A stretch of 64,000 nt of DNA from Nomia melanderi (Eukaryota; Arthropoda; Insecta; Hymenoptera; Halictidae), in the NCBI RefSeq assembly GCF_051020985.1, contig NC_135009.1, positions 11,044,606 to 11,108,605 on the forward strand, written 5' to 3'. The notes below the pieces were generated by a model that made no database searches, had not been told where the DNA came from, and worked only from the letters and a program-made list of their open reading frames with translations. A program made the translations under genes and the position numbers. Positions 25,601 to 36,721 of the stretch are shown piece by piece. Every line of letters starts with the position of its first letter. The stretch's first letter is position 1.

Positions 25601-26067
25601 TTGATATTCCAGTTACGGACGTGAGTACGCCGATCCCTACCTTGGACACGGCATTGGACCAGTAGCCGGCTATGGGGTAAAGTCTACAACTAATTACTCG
25701 ACGAACGGGTCGTAGAACTTTATGCGTTTGAAATAGAACTGATAAAATACAGATCTTGGTGTGTTAACTGAAAAGATCTTTTCAACATAAAAATTGGCGC
25801 GAGTGTAAAATAATCATCCAAAAAGAATTGAATTGAGGGGTTGACGCACTGAAGCTATTCCTGAAGAACTGTAATCTTTTCGAGTGTAACAGAGATTAGT
25901 AAGGTTTAGAGTTTAATAGACTCGGCACTTTCAGAGTTTTCTATGAAATATTCGCATAAAGTTCCGATGATCAAGGAGAGAACGACGCAGGCATCTAATC
26001 ATCGGGTTCATCTTGTTTCCAGGCGACGGTGTATAGGGGCACCTACAACAGGTTCACACCGTACTAA
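6937..26067 (+). CDS. Rbfox1: Rbfox1 (A2bp1) RNA-binding protein, C-terminal exons, 5' part outside window
   Basis: Joined exons: 6937-7090, 10010-10073, optional 12973-12993, 24475-24641, 25613-25676 and 26023-26067. All junction phases agree. The product is the Ala/Tyr-rich C-terminal domain of the Fox splicing-factor family, which recruits partners after the RRM binds UGCAUG in pre-mRNA in the nucleus. Visible landmarks are ALRGVAIQRGRVNAAR (counterpart of the vertebrate YRGAHLRGRGR segment), YYDPFLAAHAA, SPLLKTPLSTAQQ, GYGREYADPYLGHGIG and the terminal YRGTYNRFTPY, followed by TAA. The last motif matches the conserved end of vertebrate RBFOX (YRGGYNRFAPY). The introns are long (up to 14 kb, or 11.5 kb if the microexon is used), which is typical of this neuronal gene. 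The RRM is not in the window. Confidence 0.93.
7091..10009. other. Rbfox1 intron
   Basis: No exon, RNA gene or element is recognised. Open frames of 140-180 codons near 9004-9549 occur on both strands over the same bases and look like chance frames. Confidence 0.6.
10010..10073 (+). CDS. Rbfox1: Rbfox1 exon, YYDPFLAAHAA segment
   Basis: 64 nt after a strong acceptor (TTTTTCTTTTTCAG) and before CAG|GTGAGA. One base completes the previous codon, and 21 codons follow (VYYDPFLAAHAATQDPNYRL then Q), ending in phase 0. The YYDPFLAA block is characteristic of insect Rbfox. Confidence 0.93.
10074..12972. other. Rbfox1 intron with long polypyrimidine block
   Basis: Contains a plus-strand CT-rich compound microsatellite (about 11097-11319) and a purine-rich stretch near 10785-10880. 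No coding exon is recognised. Confidence 0.6.
11097..11319 (+). repeat. Compound TC microsatellite
   Basis: About 220 bases of CTCTCT with interspersed TTCTCT and CACTCT units. Higher-order repeats of blocks such as CACTCTCTCTTCTCTC indicate tandem duplication of short segments. Confidence 0.9.
12973..12993 (+). CDS. Rbfox1: Probable 21-nt Rbfox1 microexon
   Basis: A good acceptor (GTTTGTGTTTCAG), exactly 21 nt (GCT AAA GCG CCC GCC CTG GAG, AKAPALE), then a donor GAG|GTAGGA. It is phase 0 on both sides. The preceding exon ends in phase 0 and the next exon starts in phase 0, so inclusion or skipping keeps the frame. Microexons of 3-27 nt are common in neuronal genes. No homologous peptide is known to me, so this is structural evidence only. 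Confidence 0.5.
13060..13130. repeat. AT/GT-rich microsatellite
   Basis: Alternating TATATA, CATATA and TGTATA units just downstream of the microexon. The stretch is largely self-complementary. Confidence 0.85.
13529..13534 (+). promoter_or_regulatory. UGCAUG element downstream of the microexon
   Basis: A perfect TGCATG (in TATGCATGTA) about 536 bases downstream of the 12973-12993 microexon. In known Rbfox targets, downstream UGCAUG enhances inclusion of the upstream exon, so cross- or autoregulation is possible. Confidence 0.3.
13592..13655 (+). repeat. TC microsatellite
   Basis: A CTCTTTTTCTCTC and (TC)n run of about 60 bases. Confidence 0.85.
13839..14183. mobile_element. TTAA-ended MITE, family D
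   Basis: The left end TTAACCCTTTCGCTG and the right end CAGCGAAGGGGTTAA are inverted repeats of 15 bases with one mismatch. They enclose about 345 bp with no open frame. The TTAA ends indicate a piggyBac-like target duplication. The interior differs from families A-C. Confidence 0.7.
16311..16323 (+). repeat. Run of 13 C
   Basis: A homopolymer tract in GC-rich intron sequence. Its length could be affected by sequencing error. Confidence 0.9.
17730..17800. mobile_element. Truncated family C element
   Basis: Starts TTAACCTCTTCTCTTATAAT. The following bases (ACGTGTCACAGTCGTGATGA, then TTTTAAACCGAAT) align with the left parts of the copies at 47001 and 48983. No right terminus is found. Confidence 0.5.
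19360..19507. mobile_element. Decayed family A element
   Basis: The stretch from the ATTTCAATATTTCACACATC region to GAGTCACCCGTCGACTTCAA aligns with the right half of the element at 41684-41926. It ends AAAGCGTTAA instead of AAAGGGTTAA. The left end is not identifiable. Confidence 0.45.
24446..24451 (+). promoter_or_regulatory. UGCAUG Rbfox-binding element 24 bases before an Rbfox1 acceptor
   Basis: A perfect TGCATG whose last base is 23 bases before the acceptor AG of the 24475-24641 exon, between the likely branch point and the splice site. Mammalian Rbfox proteins autoregulate by binding UGCAUG near their own acceptors. The same logic is inferred here. Confidence 0.45.
24475..24641 (+). 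CDS. Rbfox1: Rbfox1 exon, Ala-rich SPLLKTPLSTAQQ segment
   Basis: 167 nt after TTGTTTCAG, starting in phase 0 and ending with two leftover bases at GCGGG|GTAAGC. It encodes eight alanines, SPLLKTPLSTAQQATYAAAA, TYTAVAARAYG, and QPVAGYAAVAG. This block is diagnostic of insect Rbfox proteins. A long antisense frame over it (24401-24883) is its shadow. Confidence 0.95.
24679..24719 (+). repeat. ACC/GCC trinucleotide microsatellite
   Basis: About eleven ACC units passing into GCC units, 38 bases after the donor of the preceding exon. Confidence 0.9.
25613..25676 (+). CDS. Rbfox1: Rbfox1 exon, GREYADPYLGHGIG segment
   Basis: 64 nt between TTGATATTCCAG and GGG|GTAAAG. One base completes Gly, and the exon then encodes YGREYADPYLGHGIGPVAGY plus G. 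It corresponds to the GRVYAADPYHH region of vertebrate RBFOX and ends in phase 0. Confidence 0.95.
26023..26067 (+). CDS. Rbfox1: Rbfox1 terminal coding exon
   Basis: After TTGTTTCCAG, reads ATVYRGTYNRFTPY and the stop TAA. This is the conserved extreme C-terminus of Fox proteins, so the reading frame of the whole gene is fixed here. Confidence 0.95.
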   Translation, partial: ATVYRGTYNRFTPY

Positions 26068-28518
26068 GGGTCGCCGTAGGAGAAGCGAAGCGCGAGCCTT
26101 CCAAGTACACACATCGTTATACTCAGCAACAACATGACCAGAAGTCGACACAATCATCATCGTCATTCGCCACCGATCACGTTATCACCCCTCCCCTCCC
26201 CCCACAATGCGAATACACCTGGATCCTCCGTGCACGCTGAAAGCCTCTTTAGGACCGAGTTTAGCCCTCGTCGACGTGGAAAAACGGTCGTTCGTCATCG
26301 ATCAGAAGCATCTCCGGGTCTCACTGTTAAGAAGACGCCTCGAAATCAAAAAATAACTCCCAGCACCAATCGGAAATTCGAACAATTGTTAAATTACTGA
26401 ACAAACTGTCCTCGATGTCTTTAGAGTAGAAAATAGGAAAGAAGGTATCATCGTGAAGACAAAAAAGATCTTGGGATCCTCTAAATGAGTTGGAAAGCCT
26501 GAAGCCGCGAGGGCCTTCGATTAGCTATCGCAAGACAAAGAAAGTTGTCTAGCTGGCAGTCGAACTTTCTCCGATCAATAATCAAGAGGAAGAGGAGACA
26601 CGAGGACACGGGGCAAATTTGGCAAACTGAATTAGCGGACAAAGAGGGATCTTGGACCGAGCTCCGCCCTAGACCTGTCCTTCGCTGCAGTTTGGCACGC
26701 TCCAGGCGACGGAAAGCAGAAAACAAGAACCGGAGAATGATTCTAGGGAACTTTAGAAGAGAAAAAAATCAATAGATACGCGCGAGAGGCGTCTTTTTCT
26801 CCGGTCGAAGCTTGGGGACCGACAAAATGGCGACCGCGTCGTCGAGCGCGCCCGCGCGTCTCGAGTTCGGACCCGGCAGCCATTCGTGACTCGATTCGCG
26901 GTCGGTGCACGTGTGTATATATCACGGCGTGTATATACGTATACATAATACGTATGGATTACAATGATCTCTCTGTAGGAGTCGAATGTAATTGTACGAT
27001 TCTCCGTTTTGCTCGTGTGCACGCGACGAAGTTCGATCGTCGGGAGACAAATTTTTGGTACACGCGTCGACGGCCGGGTTTTTTAAGGCGCTTTTAATAG
27101 GATTTTCTTTGTTTTAATCGCCCCTTGTATATGTGTCTTTCGACGGGAAATCAGTGGGAAACATTGGGACAAAAAAAGGGACGCGTAATCGATATGAAAT
27201 TTTGTACATAATTCGCTTATCAGATTTCCAGACCGTGGAGGTGTGGACATGCGTAGTAAAAACTAGGATGCTAAGACCGATCAATTTAGTGGCTTCGATA
27301 TTTTTTTTTTTTTTCTTTTGTCTTTTGTATCGTTTTATCGCGGAATCTCACGACGCACGCGTCGGTTTCGCTAACCGTTCGAGATTTCGGGGCGAGGTTC
27401 CTCTTCCTCGCGGGAACAATGGCTGCCGGAAAGGAACTCTTCGTTTGTGTCGAGGAGGTGAACGCGACTTCCGTTCGGTACAGCGGTCGACGCGCTCGGT
27501 GATCCGAACGAAAGAGGATCGATGGAAGAACACGCGAGACCCTTTTAGGTAGATAGAGATAGAGCCAGCAGATGATAAGAAGTAAAAACGAAAAAGGACA
27601 AAGGAATGGCGCGGTGAAGCGGTTACGTGTGATCGGTAGGGTTTCTATGCCAAATATGTGTGAGCGCGCGCGTCTACGCGTATGCGTGCTGCGTGTGTCC
27701 GTGTGTATCTGCGTGTGAATGCGCGTGCGCGTGTGTGTCTGTGTTTGCTAGATCGCGATGGTGTGTGCGTGGAACCGAAACGTGGCCGAGACACGATTTC
27801 GGGATGGAAAATCATCCTTGGACACCTTCTGATTCTGCTGAACAGGATCTAGTCGAAAATGAAAGCAATCTCTACCGGTTACTGAAACCAAACGCAACCC
27901 TTTCTCTTTTCTTTATTTTTTTTTTTTCTTTTTGTTCGTTTAATACTCATGTACTCACTGACGGTCCGATCAGTGACAGTCGCTTCGCAGGACTCGGTAG
28001 CTTACGATCAACCGGTTGCCCGGTAGCTATCATCCAGAAGCTGATGAACGTGTCGGTCACCATCAGACGGGACATTCCTGCTCTCTTGTTTTCGTCACTT
28101 TTCAAGCGAGAGGATTAGAAACGCTAGTGGAAAGACTTCGTTTTAACCACGCGGGCATTCGATTTTTATCTGATTTTAACCTGTGCTCGAATTTCATTGA
28201 TCGTTCATCCGGAAGAGGTTAATTTTGGGATCGTTTTATCTCGGACCGCGGACGTGTTCGTGATCATTATTTTACGGTGTTCGACATTGGAGATGTCTCT
28301 CTAAGTTCCTCCGAGTCTCGACGTTTCGACGCTTCATTGATTCTTTCCACCGGGACACGCCCGTTCTTCCCACCAGACTCATTTTGCTCGCGTTTCAGAG
28401 GACGAACGCGAAGTTTTCTTTTTCTAAGTTCCTTGATTTTCATCGTCGGTCTCGATCACCGATATGTTTTCTCACCTGTTCCACAGCCCGAATATTCAAT
28501 TCAATCGGAGACGAACTT

Positions 28519-28519
<1 letters not shown>

Positions 28520-28555
<36 letters not shown>
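28520..28555 (+). repeat. CA dinucleotide microsatellite
   Basis: About 18 CA units, followed by further CACGTACA and TATACATA units. Confidence 0.95.
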
Positions 28556-28557
<2 letters not shown>

Positions 28558-28723
28558 ACACGACACGTATATACATATACACACACGTACACACAGAATA
28601 CTCCTTTATTATGGGTAACGCGAAAGAAAAATGGTACGCACACTGAGCCGAGTGAGTGATAATCCCTGTTAAATTCTAGTTAAGTGGAGATTTATCGTAA
28701 TAAATAAATAAATGAATAAATAA

Positions 28724-28771
28724 AAATATATATATATACATAAATATATATATATATATATAATTATATAG
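28724..28771. repeat. TA-rich microsatellite
   Basis: Runs of ATATAT interrupted by CATAA, preceded by AATAAATAAATAAATGAATA repeats. Confidence 0.85.
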
Positions 28772-29003
28772 GTAAGCCGTGCTGCGTGACTCAATGTGAA
28801 AAGAGTAAATGGTGGAATGCCAGAGCGAGAGCGGTTTGAATGAGTCCGTGTGCGAAAGAGTGAGACAAAGACAGGCGAGAAGAGGAAGCAAACAAATCGC
28901 GCGCGTGCAAATAAGATGAACAAAAGGGGATATCTAACAGAACACAAAGAGTCCGTGTGAATAGCCAAATATGACAAGAAACGTTCTTTTTTCTTTTTTT
29001 CAA

Positions 29004-29006
<3 letters not shown>

Positions 29007-29043
<37 letters not shown>
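29007..29043 (+). repeat. TC dinucleotide microsatellite
   Basis: About 18 uninterrupted TC units in a pyrimidine-rich stretch. Confidence 0.95.
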
Positions 29044-29048
<5 letters not shown>

Positions 29049-29422
29049 TTCTAAACTCTTTTTTTGTTTTCTCTTTTTTTCGTTTTTCTTTGTTCCATTT
29101 GTTTATTTTTCTTTTCTACCATAGCGAGAAGCACGTCAGGTAGTTCTGTCGTTGGTTACGTTACGTTTTATTTCCCCGCTCCCCGCCCCATCATAAATCT
29201 AATCAATCGATAGGTGATAGGTACTAGGCTAGTTGTGACACAGGCGGTGCAACCTTCGAACGAAGGGCACAGCCGGATTAAGCAAAAGAAGCATACCCCC
29301 GTTTTCTTTCTTTCGTGTTGCGTGTGCGTGCGCCGCCGATACATGTAAATACAACAACAACAAAAATGATAGTAGGGATCGACTGTATGGTTTTAATCTG
29401 ATCGATCGGATCGTCGAGCACA

Positions 29423-29483
29423 AAGAAGAAGAAGAAGAAGAAGAAGAAGAAGAAGAAGAAGAAGAAAAAGAAGAAGAAAAAGA
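29423..29483 (+). repeat. AAG trinucleotide microsatellite
   Basis: About 20 AAG units with two AAAAAG interruptions. The antisense reads as a serine run and produces a spurious long frame. Confidence 0.95.
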
Positions 29484-29685
29484 ATAAAAAAGTAGGAGAA
29501 GTTGAAAGAGTACCATGGGAGGTAGAACAAGAAGAAACAGATGAACAGAGAGATTAAAAAAATAGAATGTGGAAGAACAAAACAGGAACGAAAGAGAAAG
29601 AATCACCGGGGACACGGTGCACCCGGTTTTTAGGAAAACCAACCGACTTTCCAGCAGAACTCTGCAGTTAACGACGAAAAAACTA

Positions 29686-29699
29686 CACACAGACATACA

Positions 29700-29775
<76 letters not shown>
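29686..29775 (+). repeat. Long AC dinucleotide microsatellite
   Basis: About 35 uninterrupted AC units (from 29707) plus imperfect units before them. The TG strand has Z-DNA-forming potential. Confidence 0.95.
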
Positions 29776-29778
<3 letters not shown>

Positions 29779-32020
29779 GTAAGCCACATACTCATGATTC
29801 TTGTAAACGTTAAATTAACAAGCGTAGATTTTAAAAGGACACTACACAAATGGTAAATACTAGTGATACAACAAAACCGAAAGTGTATTCGTGAGGCTCT
29901 CTGTCGCCGAGGGAAACGGCCGATGCGCCCAAAATGGCCGCCAGGCGCGTAACCGAAATGGCCGACGCATGAGAACCTCTCGGCCACCGAGGTGGATCGG
30001 TCGTTTCCCACGATTCCGCCGCGATCGTTCCTCGATGAACAAAAAAAAGGGACGTTTTTACTTACACGTTAAGGGTCTGTAGGACCCGCCGCATATGCTC
30101 GGGAAACGATTGATATTAGGAGAGGACCGCTTGATATTAAATAATCGTCCGCTCCGGGAAGGGACGCGCGGCGAGACAACGGCGGGCCGACCGAAAACAC
30201 GTCTATCCCTGTATATTGTACACTGTAATTACAATTTATACTTACTCGTAATCGATACCTTTATCGGTAGACTATTACTACTAGTGGCTAGCGTAAGGTC
30301 AAGCTCAAATTCTAGGCGAGACCCAATCGTCTTCGCGTCTTATTCTTCGTCACGAGTGCACAACTCCCCAGCATCCCCCTGGAACTCCATCCATCCCCCG
30401 TTGAATCACCGAGCGATCCTTCTTCTTGTTCTTTGTCGTTCGTCTTCATCGGTGCCGTCGATCGCGCAGGCCTATCGTAAACTACCTTGATGTCGATGGA
30501 TTCACGGCACTCCCCTACGCCCCGTTCCCCCTTCTTCCTGATCTCTCCCACTTTGTCTCGATGGCCGCGCCGTTATTCAATGGGAGAAGCCTCGACGATC
30601 CCGCGGAATTGACAACCAGTACGTCGGAGCGGCTGATGACAGCGAACCTCACGTTCCGGGGTAACGGATCGCGTGATCGTTGATTAAAAGTAATTCGATT
30701 TGGACTGTAATGTAATCGTAGTTCGCCTGGAGGAACGTGAACGTGTTCTCGGTGCTGAATCGCTTTCAAAACGATAGATAAATTCTACTTGTATTTAGAT
30801 CGATCGACCGGATGGAGGATTTTGTAAAATATCGGTAAAACGTTTTCTCATCGGTTTCCACTCGATAGAGATCCGCGAGAGTTAGGTAGAAGAGGCAAGT
30901 AGAGCGGACTAACGGGAAATCACTGTTGTAATCAATATTAAACGAATTAGGGTTATCGAAGTTAAATTAGTTGATCCCTACGGAGTTGACTGAACGCTGA
31001 GAGCGCGGATGATAGCATTATTGGCGTATCCTAGCGACTCGAGTCTACTTCTTTCCAAATTCACATTCATTTCTAGGCGAATCAGATGACTAGCACCTTA
31101 ACGATAATCGTAAACTCCACCTCGTCGCGACGTAAAGAATAATCCTCGAAACCGAAGTAGCCGTAAATCATCAACCGCTTCGACGAAAAATACGCGGTAC
31201 AAGGAAACAAGAAGAAAGAAAGAAAGGCAAGGAAGAGAAGGAACCTCCTCAGACCTAAGAATCCCATCCATCTCGGTCCCCACCCCCCGTACGCCCGATT
31301 CAAGCAGCTCTAGCGGGAGAATAATCGCAGTGTAAAATAATCCAAGAGATGATACGATGATACGCACCGTAACGTTATACATATATAAATATTATTGATA
31401 TAATAATATAATTAATGATTATGAAGCAGTAAGAAAACAGGAGGGGATTAAACGGAGAGGAAAAACAGAAACAATGTACGAAGAGGAGGAGTGCGGATCT
31501 AGAACGGAAAAGAATGCATTGAACTAACGTAACGACACATCTTACGAGCAACATATCCTAGCGTACTAGGCGAGGGTGGAAGCGTAACGCTCGAGATCCC
31601 CGGCGCGGATTCATCGTCGAGAAACGCGTCGTCTTCCCTCCCCATTTTTCACCCTGCCCCTGTCTCTTCTCTCTATCCACGACCTGTCCACCTTCGACTG
31701 TCCTCTCATCAACGCACACTTCCGGTTGAACGCTTGACCGACTCTCGGGAGGGAAGTTCCGCGACGGAACGATCCGTTTCCTGCGCTGGATCTCGGCCAG
31801 GTAGAGCGCCGACGCCCTCAACTAAAAAAAAAAAAAAGGAAAAAATAACAAGAAAAAAAGTCGATTTTCTTTTCTCGAATTATCGGTGACGAGAGCGCGG
31901 AGCAGCGGTCGAAGCGAGACTAACAGAAATAGAACAGATTAAATAAGGGATGTTCCATGACATTAGGGCGGCTAATCGCCGAAAGAGAATAAAATTAAGT
32001 CTAAACACTTTCGTAGCGAG

Positions 32021-32060
<40 letters not shown>

Positions 32061-32061
32061 T
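32021..32061 (+). repeat. TGCG tetranucleotide microsatellite
   Basis: Ten TGCG units in a row. Confidence 0.95.
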
Positions 32062-32226
32062 TATGCGGCGGAAGCGTATGTTCGATTAGTGTTGTTCGTT
32101 TGATTTTCGTGGAATGAGCGACGCAAGCGTGGTGAGGAACAATGGCGGCCGTTCCTTGAGTGTGTCTTTTTCAACCCTCGACCGCGGTGATTACCGTTCT
32201 TCGAGGAAAATAAAAAGATGGAAATT

Positions 32227-32268
32227 GTATATATATATATTATATATATATTATATAATATATATATG
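32227..32268. repeat. TA microsatellite
   Basis: TATATA runs broken by single TT steps, largely self-complementary. Confidence 0.9.
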
Positions 32269-33246
32269 CGTTGCTGAGGAAATGGCGAGCGGAACAGACT
32301 TAGTGTAAAACGATTTTCTTTCCCTCGCCGTCTCGTCAGCAACGAATGGCACTTAGTCGTGTTCCATTTTTAACGCGGTGCGATATTAGAAGTAGATCAG
32401 AAGAGATTGTTTGTTGAGAGAGAAATTATTATCATTGTGGTCGAAGGTTCGGAGAAACGGATCTAGCGCGAGGTATAGAAAAGTTAGAGGAACGACGCGA
32501 TGCCGCTAATAACGGGCAGGTGAAAAAATTGGTGAGAAGGTCACGGGAGAAACGCGAGCAAAACGAGAAAATGAAAAAAAAGATTTATCGATAAAATAAT
32601 AGAGAACGTCGTATACGACGAAACGCTAACGCCGCCACCTGTTTTTTCGCTTCTCTCGCCAGTGTACACACACAGAGGGGTTCGCGTCCGGGAGACGCCG
32701 GCGAACCGTTTCCGGTCGCGAATCCCCTTTCCTCAGGAGCTAAACGGCCGCGTTTGCGTAGTGCGACCGTTCCGCGCAGGAGAATGCAACACACGTACAT
32801 ACACACGATATACACACACATACATATACACAGACACACAGAGACAGACACGATGTACACGCATTACTAGACAGGAGACACCAACATAGAGCGGCACACA
32901 GAAAACGCGAAGCGTGAATGTCGGCAAGATATGTTGAAGATGAAGAAGAAAAGGAAAAAATTAATAATAATATTAATAATAATAATAAAGAATCTGAGAA
33001 ACCGAGACGTCAGGTATATAAATGTATGTACGAGAGAACAAGGAATACGATCAACTCGAACTTTAGTTTGCAAAATAACTGATAGGAGTACACACGAGGT
33101 GTCGTTCAGGAACACCTTTATCATTGTCTGATTTGATGATATTTTGTAAGTCTGGACCAGTTGTTAGGTTCTTATTACTCCCATAGCGACTTCTTATGGC
33201 GTATTTTCTCTGTATATTGTCAATGTTTATTATTAAATATTTTTCA

Positions 33247-33252
33247 AATAAA
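33247..33252 (+). terminator. Consensus poly(A) signal, candidate Rbfox1 3' end
   Basis: AATAAA followed by GTGT and a CT-rich stretch. It is the last consensus signal before the featureless spacer in front of Sur. Confidence 0.35.
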
Positions 33253-33476
33253 ATTACCGTGTACGCCTCTCGTCATTCAACACCCGACGCTGAAACAACG
33301 CACCGTGCTTGACGCGGAAAAACACGATCTTGGGAACCGAAACTCGATCGAGGAATAAAAGGAGGAAACAGTCTACTCCAAGATGTTTCCCTTATGTTAT
33401 CCTATTAACTAAACCTCTAACTATTCTACTAATTAAAGGAAACCGGAAATGATGCTAATATACTCTCATCATCCCC

Positions 33477-34088
33477 TTAAATTACTATACAATAGCTTTG
33501 GCCCACTTGAATCAGCGTCGAACGACTGCCTGCTCCTTTCGCTGCACGTTCCTCAGACTTTTCTCCTTCAACCCTTACGACAATCACGATAAATATTTCT
33601 TTATTTCGATTGTTATATTCTCCCACGTGCGTTGCCCTTTCGAAGGAACGTGTTCCGATGAAAGCAGCCACGGCTAAGATCGAAGGAATCCGCTTTTCTA
33701 GGACAGGCTCGTAGTTCCAGTGAAAGAAGACATCACAGTGAAGCCTGAACTTTTTTTCCGAGCACTGAGTCATCGCGCACATGGAATTATCATTCGCTCT
33801 CTGTTCGACATTCGGCCTCTCATCTGTCAGTAGTCCGCGGACCGTCAACCGGGAAAGACGCGTGCTCGGCTTTCCCGTCGGTCGTAACGCACGTGCGTGG
33901 TCACGCGTGATCTTACGAGTCGAACAAGTGGTTCCCACCCTCTCAGACTTCGCATCGTGACCGACGTTGCACCCTTGAGCACCGTGCACGCTCAAAAAAC
34001 ATTTCCCTCGACAGTTCGAAGGAAAACGAGCTGCATCCCATAAACAATCGTCGCTTCGACGGAAGAAAGCATTCGTATCGATTTCCAC
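33477..34088 (-). CDS. Hypothetical 203-codon frame, doubtful
   Basis: An uninterrupted frame with no motif I recognise. It is rich in Arg, Cys and Ser, has one hydrophobic patch (IFIVIVVRVEG), and starts MEIDTNAFFRRSDD. It is longer than most chance frames here, but it has no repeat of sequence elsewhere, no poly(A) signal that I can assign, and a mixed composition. It may be a lineage-specific gene or chance. Confidence 0.2.
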   Translation of the reverse strand: MEIDTNAFFRRSDDCLWDAARFPSNCRGKCFLSVHGAQGCNVGHDAKSERVGTTCSTRKITRDHARALRPTGKPSTRLSRLTVRGLLTDERPNVEQRANDNSMCAMTQCSEKKFRLHCDVFFHWNYEPVLEKRIPSILAVAAFIGTRSFERATHVGEYNNRNKEIFIVIVVRVEGEKSEERAAKGAGSRSTLIQVGQSYCIVI

Positions 34089-36721
34089 GAGTCGCCAACG
34101 TTGTTTACGAGTGGAAATTCACAAATTTTCCTTCTTCCGTGACTGTTTTAAACCGTTACGCAATGAGCTAGAAGAATGTGTTCCGAGTGCAAGTGCAGCT
34201 TAAATCGAATCTTCGCCGCGGTGATCCCGATGCATCCATCAATTCAAATGTCGCGATTATAGAAAGGTAACCGAACGATCCGAATCATCGAACGGGAATG
34301 AAAGTCCGATGGTAGGGGCAATTCCATTTGGAATAATAAATCGATTAGACGTTTGATTTGCTGAAAGGTAACATTTCAATGTCCAATTTCACCGTTCGAT
34401 CGAGCCGCAATGCACGCGCATAATCTGTCGAATTAATTCCAATCGAACAAAACATAAATCACTTCGACACCTAACATTGTGACAAGAGAATTTTAATTCC
34501 GCATTATCATACGCCAAAGGAGCTCATAGCAATCCGAATGCGTTCCCGGTTACCGTGACTCGCCACCAAACATCCACCGTTCGCATACCATCTGAAACGT
34601 GTTTCCGTCCCGCAAAAATGGAGCAACCTCGCGCGGACAAATGATATTCAGACAACCGAGGCACTCCGCTTTATCTCAGAAAAAGAAACTACACCGTAGA
34701 CCGATAGACCGGTGGCTGGACAGCTGTGTCCGCTGTTAGAGCGAGCTCGTGTCTCAAAGTTGCCAATCGGAGAACCAGTTTTTGGTCCGGGAACCGCGCG
34801 AGAGGTCGACGAATCGTTCGTGCCACGTAATCCCACAAAAATGTAAATATCATGTAACCCCGGAGGTCCACGAGGTCTTCGATGAAAGGATAATACGGAG
34901 CGGAACGACGCGTCCCTGGGATGACGTACCTGCTCGACGATCGGAATACCGATCGCTAATAGCGGCGTCGTTCACGAAATTATGAACGAAGGTCGTACGA
35001 AGAAATCCGGATCGATTTGGACTACTTGGCTCGTGAACTTCTGTTGACGGGAAGAGAAGTCTCTCAGCCGGAAGCAATCCGTTTCGGCTGGGAAACGGCG
35101 ACGGGACCGGTGACATAACAGAAAACCGAAGCGCGACTGAGTTACCGTATAAATTATGTTAATGTCGGAGAATCCGCTGTGTAGGGGACACACGAGTCTA
35201 GCTACTTCCCTTTGCATCGCTCGGCGAGCACTTTTAAATTCAAATCGATCGTGCGTCGTTAGCTTAATAATGTTTGCCGAGGAATAGAGGGTTTATATGT
35301 TCTTCGCGGTATTCTTGGCGCAGATTAACGATCCGCGACCAATTGAGAATGCTTCAAGAGATTTTAGTAATAATCTGTCATCGGGGTACTGTTTGCCTGA
35401 TAAAGTTCACTGGGAGGAACGTGGTACTTTGAGCGAAGATAATTTGCGAGTGACGGTCAGAATGTTGAAAAGTACATTAATGGAATTATTATTTTCTTTG
35501 TTTATTGATTCGATGGACTATGATTGAAAATAGACTGTAATGTGATCATTCAAATGTATTCTTTATTTAATTGTCTTAACGACAAACTGATGTCTCAAAG
35601 TTCGCATTGTTTTCTAGGTCGTCGCATCGTCTTCAATATTCCGCTCGCAATCCATGATGAACGGAATCGTTGTCGAATTTTTATGTAGGGTCTCCTTGGA
35701 TTTTACGGTCTGGTTTTTCCCCGTTGACTTCGCACGAAAGTCTCGATGCGTTCTTGAAAATAATTAGAAATCGAATCCTCTCTCACCGGACTCCTCTTCG
35801 TAGAAGATGTTAGGTGCCGGAAAAAGTTCCACCGGTTTTCTTGGTAGCAATGAATCGAAGTCCGATTTCAATCGGTATTCCACTGGTTTAATGAATAAAA
35901 TTGATAATAGCGGCAAGTTCTGTTTACACAGTTGGCATCGAAGGAAATAAAACTACTCGACAATAAGGTTCTCCGTGTTTAAAATTTAATTTCAAAATCC
36001 GTACGAACTTTTTCTGGTGCCTAACAAAATCGTAACCGGGGAATTCAGAATAATTAATTTACTCCGAGTCCTTCGCCGTTAATATCGCAGCAATTTATAT
36101 TAAGAACGAGAGCATCGATTAATCAGTCTTCAATTTACAATGTATTTCATCTTTATTACCGGAACTCTCAATGTTTTATCATCGCGATTCTTACGACGTC
36201 GAAGAGCTCGACTTATCGTAAAAGAACAAATTCAGCGGAATGCTCTCTTCATTTTTTGCGAGAGCTCTTGAACGTTCGCCGAAAACGCGGCTTTTAATTG
36301 AGTACTCGGTCCGCGCGGGAACGCACTTGATCCGCGCGGAAACACACTTGACGTACTGTTATCGATAGTTATCCGAGCGCGAGGTATTTTTAGTGAGCTT
36401 TCGAAAAGCTCGTTGTCGGGACCGCTGGACCACATCGCGGGAAACTATTTCCCGAGCGCGATTCTGGCGTGACGCGGCCGCGAACAATAACAGAACGAGT
36501 TCCTGCGGAAAAACACATTTCACGGTTGCAAGTAGCGTCACGCGATATCGGGTCGGGCCGAAGCGTTTGCGTGAAATTGGAAGCGAAAATAACTTTCATT
36601 CGGGAATCGTGTTCCACGGCCACGAGAAAATTGAACTGCTCCGCCAGGATGCAATAGAAATAGTGCGTAAACATCGAGCTGAAATTCTGCCTATGAAAAC
36701 CTGCAACGAACACGATGAATA

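Larger units (their letters stand above)
26068..33260 (+). other. Rbfox1: Probable long Rbfox1 3' UTR, microsatellite rich
   Basis: About 7.2 kb without a recognisable gene, packed with CA, TC, AAG, TA and TGCG microsatellites and U-rich tracts, ending at a consensus AATAAA (33247). Neuronal RNA-binding protein genes often have long 3' UTRs. That this stretch is transcribed with Rbfox1 is inferred, and earlier sites such as the AATAAATAAATAAA run near 28700 could also be used. Confidence 0.45.

Noticed and set aside
28520..29775. CRISPR-like or satellite array
   Set aside because: These are simple dinucleotide and trinucleotide microsatellites without spacers.
29229..30011. 260-codon minus-strand frame
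   Set aside because: It is built from the AC and AAG microsatellites read as Cys-Val and Ser runs.
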